This document shows positions 39,592 through 49,667 of a stretch of 64,000 nt of DNA, piece after piece. The stretch comes from Azospirillum brasilense (lineage in GTDB: Bacteria; Pseudomonadota; Alphaproteobacteria; Azospirillales; Azospirillaceae), in NCBI RefSeq assembly GCF_022023855.1, contig NZ_CP059449.1, forward strand, positions 496,001-560,000. The letters are read 5' to 3'. The translations under genes were made by a program, and so were the position numbers. The notes under the pieces were generated by a model that was given only the letters and a program-made list of their open reading frames with translations, was not told where the DNA came from and did no database searches. How positions within the stretch are numbered: the first letter of the stretch is position 1; each line of letters opens with the position of its first letter.

Positions 39592-41199
39592 TTACCCCTC
39601 CCGGTCGGGCTTTGACCAGAAGGCTTTCGCGTCGGCGAACTCCTTCCACAGGTCGCGGAGCGCCGGTTCGGACTCCGCCACGCCGCGGGCGTGCCAGCCG
39701 ATGACGATGCCGGCGGCGCGCGGCTCGCCCGGCTCGGGGCGGCTGCCGTCGTCGTGCAGCTCGTGCAGCAGGCGGGTCGCCGTCGCCACGTCGTTCAGGT
39801 GGCCCAGCGCGTCCTGGAAGGCGGACAGGTCCTGGATGTAGCGGCGGGCCGGCTTGTCGTCGTAAAGGCTGCGGAAGAACTCCGCCGCGTAGCGCAGCTT
39901 CTTCAGGGCGATGCGCAGCTCGTGCCGCTCGGTCACCGACAGGCTCGCGAAGCCGTGGCCGGCGCGGCGGGCCTTCTTGGCACGGCGCGACAGCAGATGG
40001 TCGGCCAGATCCTCCACCGGGTCGAACAGCCGGGCGGAATGCTCGCTGACCGGCTGGTCGCGCCAGCCGCGCGATTCGACCCAGGCGCCGAACTTCAGCA
40101 GGAAGGTGGTGTAGCGCTCGGACCGGATGGCCTCGCGCACCCCCTCATAGGCGCGGTCGCGGCGGGCGCGCGCCGCGGCGGCGAGCGCGTCGATGTCTTC
40201 CTGGAGCGGCTTGCCGTGGCCATCGGCGCGGTGGAAGGACTCCTTCACCGGCTCCAGCAGCTCGGCCAGGAAGACGTCCCAGTCGCGCGCCGGGCCGAGG
40301 CTGCCACCCAGCCACTTCACCTCGCCGACCAGCCAGGCGTAGGACCCGGCGGGGATGAAGTGCTTGAACAGGGCGAGCGCCGAGCGCAGGCGGCGCAGCG
40401 CCACGCGCATCTGATGGACGCCCTCCGCGTCCTCGCCGATCAGGGTGACGGCCTCGTTCGCCAGCATGTGGCCGATGCAGGAGCGCAGGATGCGGGCCAG
40501 CGCGCCTTCCACCGTGGTGTCGGCGTCAAGCTCCAGCTTGCCCGCCTTGACCACCTTGTCCACCGTCCCGTCGGCCAGAGCGTAGCCGCGCTCCGCCTTG
40601 GTCCGCGGGTCGAGCCGCAGCGGGGCGGCCTGGGCCAGCTCCAGCGCCAGATCGTAGAGGGCGGCGGCGGAGCCTTCCAGAAGCTCCAGCTCCACCTCCG
40701 ACACGGGGATGGAGGCGCCGTCGGGGCTGCGGATCTCGCCGTTGTCGAAGGCGACCTCGATGCGGCTGGCGGTCTCGCCCTCGCCCGTCGTCACCACGCG
40801 CACGGTGCGCTGGACGAACGTGGTGAAGAGCGGCTGCAGCTCCGCCGCGCTGATGGAGCCCAGCAGGTCCAGCGCCTCCGGCGATTCGATGGCCGACAGG
40901 TCGGGGGCCGGTCCGGCGACCGGATGCTCCCACTCCGCCCGGCCAAGCTCGCCGCGCTCCGGCGCGCCCTTGACGGTCTGGAGGAACTGGTTGCCGACCT
41001 TGCGCACGCGCAACGTCACCAGACGCCCGGCCAGACGCCGGTCGGCGGTGTCGTAATAGGTGCTTTCCAGGGTCTTGGTGCCGGCTTTTCCCTTGGCGCG
41101 GGATGCGACCGTCGGGCAGGACCGGAGCTTCGCCATGTCTTCGGCCCTGACGGCCAGCTTCAGCTCGGTTTCCCGGTTGGACTCCGCTTCGACCACCAT
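39592..41199 (-). CDS. CYTH-CHAD domain protein (inorganic triphosphatase-like)
   Basis: The 535-residue protein has a CYTH domain (about 1-200; ExExK as ETELK at 10-14, [17 protein letters not shown]) and a CHAD domain (about 230-520; [35 protein letters not shown]), a helical polyphosphate-binding repeat with many conserved His/Arg. The CYTH plus CHAD pairing is typical of bacterial triphosphatases that act on triphosphate or sit on polyphosphate granules. ATG 41199 places ExExK correctly. Confidence 0.92.
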   Translation of the reverse strand: MVVEAESNRETELKLAVRAEDMAKLRSCPTVASRAKGKAGTKTLESTYYDTADRRLAGRLVTLRVRKVGNQFLQTVKGAPERGELGRAEWEHPVAGPAPDLSAIESPEALDLLGSISAAELQPLFTTFVQRTVRVVTTGEGETASRIEVAFDNGEIRSPDGASIPVSEVELELLEGSAAALYDLALELAQAAPLRLDPRTKAERGYALADGTVDKVVKAGKLELDADTTVEGALARILRSCIGHMLANEAVTLIGEDAEGVHQMRVALRRLRSALALFKHFIPAGSYAWLVGEVKWLGGSLGPARDWDVFLAELLEPVKESFHRADGHGKPLQEDIDALAAAARARRDRAYEGVREAIRSERYTTFLLKFGAWVESRGWRDQPVSEHSARLFDPVEDLADHLLSRRAKKARRAGHGFASLSVTERHELRIALKKLRYAAEFFRSLYDDKPARRYIQDLSAFQDALGHLNDVATATRLLHELHDDGSRPEPGEPRAAGIVIGWHARGVAESEPALRDLWKEFADAKAFWSKPDREG

Positions 41200-41294
41200 T
41201 CGTGCCCCGTCGTTTCCGGTGGGTCCCCGTTTTGCACAGGCCCCAGCCACGGTCAAGTTACAGAACCATGACGCTTTTGTTGCAGTCCCCGCAA

Positions 41295-42389
41295 TCAGGG
41301 GTCCGTCTTTTCCAACACCAGGAGCTTGGACATGTAGGCGAGCGACGTCTCGCGCAGGCGCAGCCCGGCAGCGGCGAACAGGGAGGGCAGGTCGTCGCGG
41401 GCGTAATGGGCGTAGAAGGGCTCGTGGAAGGACTGCGGAAAGCGGTCGATCAGCCCGTCCATCATCGGGTTGTCGCCGTACTGCACGCTGTCCATGAAGA
41501 CAAGGATGCCGCCGGGCTTCAGCACGCGGGCCATCTCGGCGGCGGCCTGGGCGCGGATCTTCGGCGGCAGTTCGTGGAACAGGTAGATGCAGGTCACGAT
41601 GTCCTGCGACCCGGTGGCGAGAGGGACCGCCTCGGCCGCCGCTTGGACCAACGCGCTGCTGCGCGCCCAGGGGGCGAGGTTGCGCCGCGCCTCGCGCAGA
41701 TAGGCCGGGGAGAGGTCGAGCGCGGTCACCGGCAGGCGCGGGTGGTTGTCCTTCACGAAGGTCAGGAAGCGCCCCGTCCCGGCGGCCACGTCGAGCAAGC
41801 GGCAATCCGCGCTGCGGCGCGTTTTCAAATGCTCGAAGATCGGCACCAGGACCTGACGGCGCATGGCGTCGGCGCCGCCGCCGAACAGCACCTCCACCTG
41901 ATGGTCGTAGAGGCGGGCGCTGTCCTCCGTCAGGTAGCCGCCGGTCTGGTAATGGAAGTTCTGGCGGTAGTAGGCGGGCAGCCCCCCGCTGCCGGGCGGC
42001 GGGTCGGCGCGCACCTCGACCGCCGCGTGGTCGCGGCGGCGGCGCGACACCTCCGGCACGTCGCGGAAGAAGGCCGCGGCGTCGGCCAGCAGCCGGCGCG
42101 GGTCGGGCATCAGGTCGTGCGGCAGGCGGTAGTAGCCCGCCTCGATGTTGGCGAGGTCGCGGGCCAGCAGGGCGCGCAGCTCCTCCAGGATCGCGCGGGT
42201 GCCGGGCACCGGACGCCCGCCGGGAGGGGTGGTCCGCGGCGGTCCGGTGATCCGCCGGCCGATCCGCGCGGCCATCATGTACTGGCCGAGGAACCAGGCG
42301 ACGCGGGCGGACTGGCTGGCCGCGTAAGCCAGCCGGGGGGCCAGCCGGGGGACCGGCCGGGCGGAGGACGGCGGGATGATCCTGTTCAT
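41295..42389 (-). CDS. Class I SAM-dependent methyltransferase
   Basis: The 364-residue protein has an unusual N-terminal 130 residues containing [40 protein letters not shown], followed by a UbiE-like domain with [12 protein letters not shown] (motif I), [11 protein letters not shown] and [12 protein letters not shown]. The substrate cannot be predicted. It reads leftward toward the CYTH-CHAD gene and diverges from pgk across 150 nt. Confidence 0.85.
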   Translation of the reverse strand: MNRIIPPSSARPVPRLAPRLAYAASQSARVAWFLGQYMMAARIGRRITGPPRTTPPGGRPVPGTRAILEELRALLARDLANIEAGYYRLPHDLMPDPRRLLADAAAFFRDVPEVSRRRRDHAAVEVRADPPPGSGGLPAYYRQNFHYQTGGYLTEDSARLYDHQVEVLFGGGADAMRRQVLVPIFEHLKTRRSADCRLLDVAAGTGRFLTFVKDNHPRLPVTALDLSPAYLREARRNLAPWARSSALVQAAAEAVPLATGSQDIVTCIYLFHELPPKIRAQAAAEMARVLKPGGILVFMDSVQYGDNPMMDGLIDRFPQSFHEPFYAHYARDDLPSLFAAAGLRLRETSLAYMSKLLVLEKTDP

Positions 42390-42539
42390 GGGGATAGAAA
42401 TGGGATCGGCGGTCCCGCCCGCCCAGAGCCCGGTCCATTCGCCGCATGGGGCAACCGGTCGCCCACGCGGGCCGTTGCAAAGCGGGCGCCCCTGTGCTGG
42501 ATTGCCCGGCAAAAGTTCAACCCGTGGGAAACAGCAGCC

Positions 42540-43736
42540 ATGACCGAGTTCAACACCATCGACGACCTCGACGTGAACGGCAAGACGGTGCTGGTGCGTG
42601 CCGACCTCAACGTCCCGATGCAGGACGGCAAGGTCTCCGACACGACCCGCATCGACCGTCTGGCGCCGACTCTGACCGAGCTGGCGAAGAAGGGTGCGAA
42701 GGTCGTGGTTCTGTCGCACTTCGGCCGCCCGAAGAACGGCCCGGACGCCAAGAACTCGCTGCGCAACGTGCTGGACGCGCTGAGCGCCGCCGTCGGCCAG
42801 ACCGTCGCCTTCGGCGAGGATTGCGTCGGCGAGAAGGCCAAGGCCGCCATCGACGGCGTCCAGCCGGGCGCCATCGTGCTGCTGGAGAACACCCGCTTCC
42901 ACGCGGAAGAGGAAAAGAACGATCCGGCCTTCGCCAAGCGGATCGCCGAACTCGGCGACCTCTACGTCAACGACGCCTTCTCCGCCGCGCACCGCGCCCA
43001 CGCCTCAACCGAAGGCGTCGCCCAGCATCTGCCGGCCGCCGCGGGCCGCCTGATGCAGGCCGAGCTTGAGGCGCTGACCAAGGCGCTGGAGAAGCCGGAG
43101 CGTCCGGTGGCCGCCGTCGTCGGCGGCGCCAAGATCTCCACCAAGCTGGACCTGCTCGGCAACCTCGTGAAGAAGGTCGACATGCTGGCGCTGGGCGGCG
43201 GCATGGCGAACACCTTCCTCTATGCCCAGGGCGTGGATGTCGGCGCCTCGCTCTGCGAGAAGGACATGGCCGATCAGGCCCGCGCCATCATGGAGACCGC
43301 CAAGGCCGCCAATTGCGAGCTTCTGCTGCCGAAGGACTTTATCGTCGCCAAGGAGTTCAAGGCCGGTGCGGCCAACCGCGCCGTCCCGGCGGACGGCATC
43401 GGCGCCGACGAGATGGCGCTCGACGTCGGCCCGAAGACGGTCGAGTTCCTCGGCCTGAAGCTCCAGGGTGCGAAGACGGTGGTGTGGAACGGCCCGCTGG
43501 GCGCCTTCGAGATCCAGCCCTTCGACGGCGGCACCAACGCCGTCGCCGGCCTCGTCGCCGAGCGCACGTCGGAAGGCGGCCTGCTGTCGGTGGCGGGCGG
43601 CGGCGACACCGTGTCGGCGCTGGCCCACGCCGGCGTGGACGAGAAGTTCACCTACATCTCCGCCGCCGGCGGCGCCTTCCTGGAGTGGCTGGAAGGCAAG
43701 GAGCTGCCGGGCGTCGCCGCGCTGAAGAAGAAGTAA
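42540..43736 (+). CDS. pgk: Phosphoglycerate kinase
   Basis: Pgk makes ATP from 1,3-bisphosphoglycerate in glycolysis. The 398-residue product begins [26 protein letters not shown], has [51 protein letters not shown] and the C-terminal [12 protein letters not shown]. Length matches. It is an isolated plus-strand gene here; gap/fba are not adjacent. A repeat block follows before recR. Confidence 0.97.
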   Translation: MTEFNTIDDLDVNGKTVLVRADLNVPMQDGKVSDTTRIDRLAPTLTELAKKGAKVVVLSHFGRPKNGPDAKNSLRNVLDALSAAVGQTVAFGEDCVGEKAKAAIDGVQPGAIVLLENTRFHAEEEKNDPAFAKRIAELGDLYVNDAFSAAHRAHASTEGVAQHLPAAAGRLMQAELEALTKALEKPERPVAAVVGGAKISTKLDLLGNLVKKVDMLALGGGMANTFLYAQGVDVGASLCEKDMADQARAIMETAKAANCELLLPKDFIVAKEFKAGAANRAVPADGIGADEMALDVGPKTVEFLGLKLQGAKTVVWNGPLGAFEIQPFDGGTNAVAGLVAERTSEGGLLSVAGGGDTVSALAHAGVDEKFTYISAAGGAFLEWLEGKELPGVAALKKK

Positions 43737-43771
43737 GAGTTTGGGGGAATTGGGTGGGTGGTTGAGGCGGG

Positions 43772-43873
43772 CCCCCACCCTTCCCGCTGCGCGGGCCCCT
43801 TCCCTCCCCCGCTTCGCAGGGGAGGGAGCTTTATCCCCTCCCCTGCGAAGCGGGGGAGGGGCAGGGAGGGGGC
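43772..43873. repeat. GC-rich palindromic intergenic repeat, family B copy 2
   Basis: CCCCTCCCCTGCGAAGCGGG-type hairpins twice over, with tail GGGGCAGGGAGGGGGC, matching 8629-8710 and 49564-49637. It lies between convergent pgk and recR. Confidence 0.8.
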
Positions 43874-43898
43874 AAGACCTCCCCTCACAAACACGTTC

Positions 43899-44492
43899 CT
43901 ACAAAGGCCGCCGCGCCTTCAACGCCGCGGTCAGCGTCCCGTCGTCCAAGTAATCCAGTTCCCCGCCCACCGGCACGCCGTGGGCCAGACGGGACACGGA
44001 AACCCCGCTGCCGGACAGGCGGTCGGTCACCACATGGGCGGTGGTCTGCCCATCCACCGTGGCGTTAAGCGCCAGGATGACCTCGGTCACCGCCGGGTCC
44101 TTCGCGCGCTCCACCAGGGACGGGATGTTCAAATCGTCCGGCCCCACCCCCTGCAAGGCCGACAGCGTGCCGCCCAGCACATGGTAGGTGCCGTGGAAGG
44201 CGCGCGTGCGCTCCAGCGCCCAGAGGTCGCCGGCATCCTCCACCACGCAGATGGTCGAGCGGTCGCGGCTGTGGTCGGAACAGACGGAGCAGGGGTCGCG
44301 ACTGTCGAGGTTGCCGCAGACCGAGCAGTTGCGGATGGCCTCCGCCGCAAGCGCCATGGATTCGGACAGCGGCACCAGCAGGCTGTCGCGGCGCTTCATC
44401 AGGTGCAGCGCCGCCCGCCGCGCCGACCGCGGCCCCAGCCCCGGCAGCTTGGACAGGAGCTGGATCAGGCGCTCGATTTCAGGTCCGATCAT
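43899..44492 (-). CDS. recR: Recombination mediator RecR
   Basis: RecR with RecO loads RecA in gap repair. The 197-residue product has the helix-hairpin-helix [19 protein letters not shown], a C4 zinc finger [16 protein letters not shown] and a Toprim domain ([14 protein letters not shown]). It follows ebfC and dnaX in the conserved dnaX-ebfC-recR order. Confidence 0.97.
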   Translation of the reverse strand: MIGPEIERLIQLLSKLPGLGPRSARRAALHLMKRRDSLLVPLSESMALAAEAIRNCSVCGNLDSRDPCSVCSDHSRDRSTICVVEDAGDLWALERTRAFHGTYHVLGGTLSALQGVGPDDLNIPSLVERAKDPAVTEVILALNATVDGQTTAHVVTDRLSGSGVSVSRLAHGVPVGGELDYLDDGTLTAALKARRPL

Positions 44493-44551
44493 TCACGGCT
44501 TCGTTCGTCAATGGGTGGTCGGGCCGACCCTGCGGCCCGGCCTTTCAACGC

Positions 44552-44875
44552 TTAGAACGGCAGCTTCATGCCCGGCGGCAGCTTCATCCCGCCCATCAGG
44601 TTCTGGGTCTCGTTGGCGACGTGCTGCTCCACCTTGGCCTTGGCGTCGTTGAAGGCGGCGATGATCAGGTCCTCCAGGACCTCGATGTCCTCCGGATCGA
44701 CAATCGACTTGTCGAGCTTGATCTTCTTCATCTCGCCCTTGCCGTTCACCGTCACGTTGACCATGCCGGCGCCCGACTGGCCGGTCATCTCGACCTCGCC
44801 CAGGCGGGCCTGCATCTCCTGCATCTTGGCCTGCATCTGCTGGGCCTGCTTCATCATCTGGCCGAGGTTCTTCAT
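44552..44875 (-). CDS. ebfC: YbaB/EbfC nucleoid-associated protein
   Basis: The 107-residue YbaB/EbfC family protein begins MKNLGQMMKQAQQMQAKMQEMQ and has VTVNGKGEMKKIKLDKSI, the family core. Relatives bind DNA as dimers. It sits three nt downstream of dnaX and upstream of recR, so the three genes form one operon. Confidence 0.95.
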   Translation of the reverse strand: MKNLGQMMKQAQQMQAKMQEMQARLGEVEMTGQSGAGMVNVTVNGKGEMKKIKLDKSIVDPEDIEVLEDLIIAAFNDAKAKVEQHVANETQNLMGGMKLPPGMKLPF

Positions 44876-44878
44876 GGG

Positions 44879-46729
44879 TCAGAAATCTCCTTCATCGTCG
44901 AGCGGGTAATAAACCCCGTCGTCCTGCTGCATGACCATAAGGTCGGGATTCTCCCCGTCATCCGCAACCTGGGGCTCGGCCTCGACCGCCGCCTTGAGGT
45001 CGCGGACATCGGTGATCTTCGCGCCGGGGAAGGCGTCCAGAACGGCGCGCACCACCGGATGCGCCTCCGCCTCCTCCAACGCGCGTCTCTGGGCGGCCTG
45101 CTCCTGCTGGATCAGCGTCGGCTCGCCCGGCGCGTCCGAGACGATGACGACCCAGCGCTGGCCGGTCCATTCCGTCAACAGCTGGCCGACGCGATTTGGC
45201 AGGGTCGACGGGGCCAGGGTCGTCAGGCGCAGCTCCAGCCGCCCCGGCTCCAGGCGCACCAGATGGACGCTGCCGGTCAGATGGCCGTAGAGCGCGCCCT
45301 CGCGCTTCTCCGCGAAGACCTGGACCAGCGTGCGGAAGTCGCGGGGCATCGCCACGCGCTCCTCGTCCGCCACGGCGACGGTCTGCACGGGCCGGGGAGA
45401 CGGCTGCGGGCTCGGCTGGGCCTGGGCAACGGCGCGCACGGCGGAGCCGCCAACCGCCACCGGCCCGCCACCGGGGCCACGCGGGGCGCCACCGCCACCC
45501 TGGCCACCCTGCCCGCCGCCATTTTGCAAATTCTGGAACTGGCGGATCAGATCGCCCGGAGTCGGCATATCGGCGGCGTAGGACAGCCGCACGATGACCA
45601 TCTCCAGGGCCTGCTGCGGCACCGGGGCCGCCTGCACCTCGCCCAGCCCCTTCAGCAGGAGCTGCCACGCGCGGGTCAGCGCCGGCATGCCGAGCTTTGC
45701 CGACAGGGCGGCGCCGCGGGTGCGCTCCGCCTCCGGCAGGCCGGGATCGTTGGCGCTGTCCGGCACGACCTTCAGCCGCGTCAGATTGTGCACGAGGTCG
45801 AGAAGGTCCTGGAGGATCACCACCGGATCGGCGCCGACGCGGTGCAGGTCGGACAGCAGGTCCATCGCCTCCGCCGGCTTGGCCGAGACGGCGGCCTCGA
45901 ACAGGTCGATCACCTTGCTGCGGTCGGCCAGCCCCAGCATGTCGCGCACCTGCTGCGCGGTCACCGTGCCGACGGCCAGCGCGATGGCCTGGTCGAGCAG
46001 CGACAATCCGTCGCGCACCGACCCGTCGGCGGCGCGCGCGATCAGCGCGGCGGCGTCCGGCTCGATTCCCGCCCCTTCCAGCCCTGTGATGCGGGTGAAA
46101 TGCTCCTTCAGCACCTGGGCGTCGACGCGCCGCAGGTCGAAGCGCTGGCAGCGCGAGAGCACCGTCACCGGCACCTTGCGGATTTCGGTGGTGGCGAAGA
46201 CGAACTTCACATGGGCCGGCGGTTCCTCCAGCGTCTTCAAAAGCGCGTTGAACGCGCTCTTGGAGAGCATGTGGACTTCGTCGATGATGTAGAGCTTGTA
46301 GCGCGCCGAGACGGGGGCGTAGCGCACGCCGTCGATGATCTCGCGGATGTCGTCCACGCCGGTGTGGCTGGCGGCGTCCATCTCCATCACGTCGACGTGG
46401 CGGTCCTCGGCGATGGCGCGGCAGTTGTCGCAGACGCCGCAGGGCGTCACCGTCGGCCCGCCGGTGCCGTCCGGCCCGGTGCAGTTCAGCGCGCGGGCGA
46501 TGATGCGGGCGGTGGTCGTCTTGCCCACCCCGCGCACGCCGGTCAGCATGAATGCCTGGGCGATGCGGCCCGAATGGATGGCGTTGGTCAGGGTGCGGAC
46601 GAGCGCGTCCTGCCCGATCAGCTCGGCAAAGCTCTTCGGACGGTATTTCCGCGCCAGCACCCGGTAGGCAAGGCCCCCGGACGTCCCGGAAACGGAAGAG
46701 GACATATCGGCAACGGTGGTATCGGTCAC
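44879..46729 (-). CDS. dnaX: DNA polymerase III subunits gamma/tau
   Basis: DnaX is the clamp-loader ATPase. The 616-residue product has LARKYRPKSFAELIGQ, Walker A GVRGVGKTTTARIIARALNC, zinc CGVCDNC, DEVHMLS and SRCQRFDLRRV (sensor). A Gly/Pro-rich linker (near 410-470) leads to a C-terminal tau region. GTG 46729 gives MTDTTVADMSSSV; the ATG 24 nt later is an alternative, and neither has a strong ribosome-binding site. I see no slippery A-run that would make a separate gamma form. Confidence 0.95.
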   Translation of the reverse strand: MTDTTVADMSSSVSGTSGGLAYRVLARKYRPKSFAELIGQDALVRTLTNAIHSGRIAQAFMLTGVRGVGKTTTARIIARALNCTGPDGTGGPTVTPCGVCDNCRAIAEDRHVDVMEMDAASHTGVDDIREIIDGVRYAPVSARYKLYIIDEVHMLSKSAFNALLKTLEEPPAHVKFVFATTEIRKVPVTVLSRCQRFDLRRVDAQVLKEHFTRITGLEGAGIEPDAAALIARAADGSVRDGLSLLDQAIALAVGTVTAQQVRDMLGLADRSKVIDLFEAAVSAKPAEAMDLLSDLHRVGADPVVILQDLLDLVHNLTRLKVVPDSANDPGLPEAERTRGAALSAKLGMPALTRAWQLLLKGLGEVQAAPVPQQALEMVIVRLSYAADMPTPGDLIRQFQNLQNGGGQGGQGGGGAPRGPGGGPVAVGGSAVRAVAQAQPSPQPSPRPVQTVAVADEERVAMPRDFRTLVQVFAEKREGALYGHLTGSVHLVRLEPGRLELRLTTLAPSTLPNRVGQLLTEWTGQRWVVIVSDAPGEPTLIQQEQAAQRRALEEAEAHPVVRAVLDAFPGAKITDVRDLKAAVEAEPQVADDGENPDLMVMQQDDGVYYPLDDEGDF

Positions 46730-46830
46730 GCGGCTGGCCCGGTAATCGGCTTCACGACGGAGCGCAGAATAGCGTCACGGCACGGGGCTGTCGCCGTTTC
46801 AATTCGCTGCAGGAATTTATGGGGAAGGGT

Positions 46831-46927
46831 GGGAGACTGGACGAACGACCCGAGCCGAAACTCGTTACGGCTGCTTCCTTCCGGACCTGACCGGGTTGGC
46901 GAGGGACTCGTCCGCCGCCAGCCTCCC
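46831..46927 (-). ncRNA. ffs: Signal recognition particle RNA (4.5S type)
   Basis: On the minus strand the domain IV core GTCAGGTCCGGAAGGAAGC, followed by AGCC, is exact. The ends GGGAGGCTGG (46927-46918) and CCAGTCTCCC (46840-46831) pair as the terminal stem, giving about 97 nt, the small proteobacterial SRP RNA. It lies upstream of dnaX, a known neighbour in alphaproteobacteria. A promoter at 46934-46962 fits it. Confidence 0.93.
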
Positions 46928-46933
46928 GCGCCT

Positions 46934-46962
46934 TATATCGGCGATAGGACCATCATATGCAA
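46934..46962 (-). promoter_or_regulatory. Probable promoter of SRP RNA
   Basis: Reading leftward, TTGCAT (46962-46957), a 17-nt spacer and GATATA (46939-46934) lie 6-7 nt before the first RNA base. Placement strongly suits an unprocessed 5' end. Confidence 0.6.
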
Positions 46963-46997
46963 GGCCAATCTGCCGGCGTTCCGTTTGAGGGAGAACG

Positions 46998-47033
46998 AAA
47001 AAGCCCCGCGTCCGATGGAACGCGGGGCTTTTG
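46998..47033. terminator. Bidirectional intrinsic terminator
   Basis: AAGCCCCGCG (47001-47010) and CGCGGGGCTT (47021-47030) with A/T tracts on both sides. It terminates the cytochrome c transcript read from the right. Confidence 0.85.
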
Positions 47034-47061
47034 CCTGTTTCCCGGATGGGACCGCCGCAGG

Positions 47062-47601
47062 TTACTGCGGCAGCGGCGCCGGGCTGTCGGACAGGGATCG
47101 CAGATAGGCGATGATGTTCGCCCGCTCCTGGTCCTTCTTCACGCCGGCGAAGGTCATCTTGGTGCCCGGCGCGTAGGCCTTCGGGTCGTAGAGGAAGTGG
47201 TTCAACTCGTCGTAGTTCCAGGGGCCGGCCTTGCCCTTGATCGCGTCGGAATAGGCGAAGCCGTCCAGATGGCCGTGCGGGGCGCCGACGATGCCGTAGA
47301 GGTTCGGGCCGACCTTGTTCGCCCCCCCCTTGTCGAAGCTGTGGCAGGCGGCGCAGGCCTTGGCCGCGGATTGGCCAGCGGCGGCATCGGCCTTGGCGAG
47401 CAGCGGGGCGATCTCGGCCGGGCCGGACGGGGCGGCGCCACCGCTGGGGGCCGGAGCGGCGCCCTCCGGCATGGCCACCACATAGGCGGGTTTCTCAGGC
47501 GTCTTCGGGTGCACCAGAACTTCCGCGGCGAAGCCGGCCAGCATGGCGATCAGACCCGCCAGCAGCACGGCGCCGAAAATCTTGTTCCACTCCATGCTCA
47601 T
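47062..47601 (-). CDS. Membrane-anchored c-type cytochrome
   Basis: The 179-residue product has an uncleaved N-terminal membrane anchor (about 8-28; FGAVLLAGLIAMLAGFAAEVLV), an Ala/Pro/Gly spacer and a class I cytochrome c with CAACH at 83-87, GPNLYGIVG and a Met ligand at about 149 in GTKMTFAG. This is the CycM/cytochrome c552 layout, which in alphaproteobacteria carries electrons from the bc1 complex to an oxidase. The start at 47601 has AAGGGGAC upstream. A terminator lies just after the stop. Confidence 0.93.
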   Translation of the reverse strand: MSMEWNKIFGAVLLAGLIAMLAGFAAEVLVHPKTPEKPAYVVAMPEGAAPAPSGGAAPSGPAEIAPLLAKADAAAGQSAAKACAACHSFDKGGANKVGPNLYGIVGAPHGHLDGFAYSDAIKGKAGPWNYDELNHFLYDPKAYAPGTKMTFAGVKKDQERANIIAYLRSLSDSPAPLPQ

Positions 47602-47717
47602 AACGTCTTTGTCCCCTTTTTTGTCGTGCCGCGGGTCCGTCGCCAAGGGCTGGCTGGTTCTCCGCCGCACGATAGCGTGACCGCGGCGGCTTGTCACCGC
47701 TTCGGCCCCCTCCCTTG

Positions 47718-47762
47718 CCACAGGAATATCGGTTCTCCGACTGTTGGCCACCTGAATATTGG
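47718..47762. repeat. Two 15-bp imperfect direct repeats, 30 bp apart
   Basis: CCACAGGAATATCGG at 47718-47732 and CCACCTGAATATTGG at 47748-47762 differ at three positions. Their 30-bp offset is about three DNA turns, so two regulator molecules could bind the same face. They lie between the divergent cytochrome c and kdsB genes. Confidence 0.4.
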
Positions 47763-47840
47763 AGTGACGCCGCTTGACGCAAAGGGCGATCCATGGTTCA
47801 CCCGCGCCACCTTTCCGAAGCGACAGGGGGCCGTTCCATC

Positions 47841-48641
47841 ATGAACGCCGACATGAACGCCGGCGCAGACATCCAGGGCACAGCGAACCCGCCGCCCTCA
47901 AATCCAATCGTCGTGATTCCCGCCCGCATGGCCTCCACCCGCCTGCCGGGGAAGCCGCTGGCCGAAATCGGCGGCGCGCCGATGATCGTGCAAGTGTGGC
48001 GCCGCGCCATGGAGGCGGAGATCGGCCCGGTGGTGGTCGCCTGCGCCGAGCCGGAGATCGCCGCGGCGGTGGAGGCGGCGGGCGGCACCGCCGTGCTGAC
48101 CCGGCCCGACCATCCCTCGGGCTCCGACCGCATCTTCGAGGCGGTCAGCCTGCTCGACCCGGAGGGGAAGTACGACGCGGTGGTGAACGTGCAGGGCGAC
48201 CTGCCGACCATCGAGCCCGCCGTGGTGCGCGCCGCCTTCGCTCCGCTGTCCGACCCGCAGGTCGACATCGCCACGCTGGTGGTCGAGATCACGCGGGAGG
48301 AGGAGCGCACCGACCCCAACGTGGTCAAGGCCATCCTGGAGCTGCCGCCCGGCGCCCGGCGGGGCCGCGCCCTCTATTTCAGCCGCGCCACCGCGCCCTG
48401 GGGCGACGGGCCGCTGTTCCACCACATCGGGCTGTACGCCTACCGCCGCGCCGCGCTGGAGCGCTACGTCCGCCTGCCGCCCTCGGCGCTGGAGCAGCGT
48501 GAGCGGCTGGAGCAGCTCCGCGCGCTGGCCTTCGGGATGCGCATCGACGCCGCCGTCGTTGACGCGGTTCCGCTCGGCGTCGATACTCCCGCCGACCTGG
48601 AGCGCGCCCGCGCGATCCTCGCCAAGCGCACTTCCCTTTAA
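47841..48641 (+). CDS. kdsB: CMP-KDO synthetase
   Basis: KdsB activates KDO for LPS core. The 266-residue product has [49 protein letters not shown] and the C-terminal [12 protein letters not shown]. The N-terminus carries about 20 extra residues. ATG 47841 is used; ATG 47793 has AAAGGG upstream and could be the real start, adding 16 residues. pheA follows after 14 nt. Confidence 0.94.
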   Translation: MNADMNAGADIQGTANPPPSNPIVVIPARMASTRLPGKPLAEIGGAPMIVQVWRRAMEAEIGPVVVACAEPEIAAAVEAAGGTAVLTRPDHPSGSDRIFEAVSLLDPEGKYDAVVNVQGDLPTIEPAVVRAAFAPLSDPQVDIATLVVEITREEERTDPNVVKAILELPPGARRGRALYFSRATAPWGDGPLFHHIGLYAYRRAALERYVRLPPSALEQRERLEQLRALAFGMRIDAAVVDAVPLGVDTPADLERARAILAKRTSL

Positions 48642-48655
48642 AAGAAGACCTCCCG

Positions 48656-49540
48656 ATGACGACCTCGAACGTGATCGCCTTCCAGGGCCTGCCCGGCGCC
48701 TATTCGGACCTGTCCTGCCGGACGGTCTTTCCGGACATGACGACGCTGCCCTGCGCCACGTTCGAGGACGCCTTCGCCGCGGTGCGCGAGGGGCGCGCGG
48801 CGCTCGCCATGATCCCGGTGGAGAACTCCATCGCCGGGCGCGTGGCCGACAACCACCATCTGCTGCCCGAAGGCGGCCTGCACATCATCGGCGAGCATTT
48901 CCAGCGGGTGAACCACCAGCTCCTCGCCCCGAAGGGCGCGACGCTGGCCGGGCTGAAGACGGTGCGCAGCCACATCCAGGCGCTGTCCCAGTGCCGCAAC
49001 ATGACGCGGGAGCTGGGGCTGACGGCGATCTCCCACGCCGACACCGCGGGCGCCGCCGCCGAGATCGCCAAGCTGGGCGACCCGCAGCACGCCGCCATCG
49101 CCTCCTCGCTGGCGGCGGAGATCTACGGCCTGGACATCCTGAAGGGCGGCATCGAGGACGCGGAACACAACACCACCCGCTTCCTGATCCTGTCCCGCGA
49201 GCCGAAGACCCCGCCGCTGCCCACCGAAGGGACCGGGGCCAAGATCATCACCACCTTCGTCTTCCGCGTGCGCAGCGTGCCGGCGGCCCTCTACAAGGCG
49301 CTGGGCGGCTTCGCCACCAACGGCATCAACATGACGAAGCTGGAAAGCTACATGGTCGGCGGGCATTTCACCCAGACCCAGTTCTACGCCGACGTGGAGG
49401 GCCATCCGGAAGAGCGCTCCCTGCGTCTGGCGCTGGAGGAGCTGGCCTTCTTCGCCCGCGCCGGCGAGGTGAAGATCCTGGGCGTCTACCCCGCCAACCC
49501 CTTCCGCTATCAGGAAAGCCAGCGCATCGGCGAGGATTGA
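48656..49540 (+). CDS. pheA: Prephenate dehydratase
   Basis: PheA converts prephenate to phenylpyruvate in phenylalanine synthesis. The 294-residue product is the stand-alone form without chorismate mutase: IAFQGLPGAYSDLSCRTVFP, IPVENSIAGRVADNHHLL, the catalytic NTTRFLIL, and a C-terminal ACT domain (KALGGFATNGINMTKLESY) that binds phenylalanine for feedback control. It is 14 nt after kdsB, probably co-transcribed. Confidence 0.96.
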   Translation: MTTSNVIAFQGLPGAYSDLSCRTVFPDMTTLPCATFEDAFAAVREGRAALAMIPVENSIAGRVADNHHLLPEGGLHIIGEHFQRVNHQLLAPKGATLAGLKTVRSHIQALSQCRNMTRELGLTAISHADTAGAAAEIAKLGDPQHAAIASSLAAEIYGLDILKGGIEDAEHNTTRFLILSREPKTPPLPTEGTGAKIITTFVFRVRSVPAALYKALGGFATNGINMTKLESYMVGGHFTQTQFYADVEGHPEERSLRLALEELAFFARAGEVKILGVYPANPFRYQESQRIGED

Positions 49541-49563
49541 GGAAAGGGGCGAGCGGCGCTTGC

Positions 49564-49637
49564 TCCCACCCTTCCTACGGCTTCGCCGCGGGCCCCTTCC
49601 CTCCCCTGCGCAGCGGGGGAGGGTTAGGGAGGGGGCA
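49564..49637. repeat. GC-rich palindromic intergenic repeat, family B copy 3
   Basis: CTTCCCTCCCCTGCGCAGCGGGGGAGGG-type hairpin and tail GGTTAGGGAGGGGGC, as at 8629-8710. It lies between convergent pheA and nudC. Confidence 0.78.
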
Positions 49638-49667
49638 ATGACCGAGGGGGCACGCGATGCGACGCCC

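Noticed and set aside
39592..42480. Apparent 962-residue minus-strand fusion with CYTH-CHAD
   Set aside because: The first 427 codons are an out-of-frame shadow of the methyltransferase gene; ExExK follows the ATG at 41199 at normal distance, so CYTH-CHAD starts there.
44879..46729. Programmed frameshift site in dnaX for a short gamma subunit
   Set aside because: No slippery A-rich heptamer with downstream stem could be seen in the coding strand.
47793..48641. Longer kdsB start at 47793
   Set aside because: It has a plausible ribosome-binding site but adds 16 non-family residues; kept as an alternative only.
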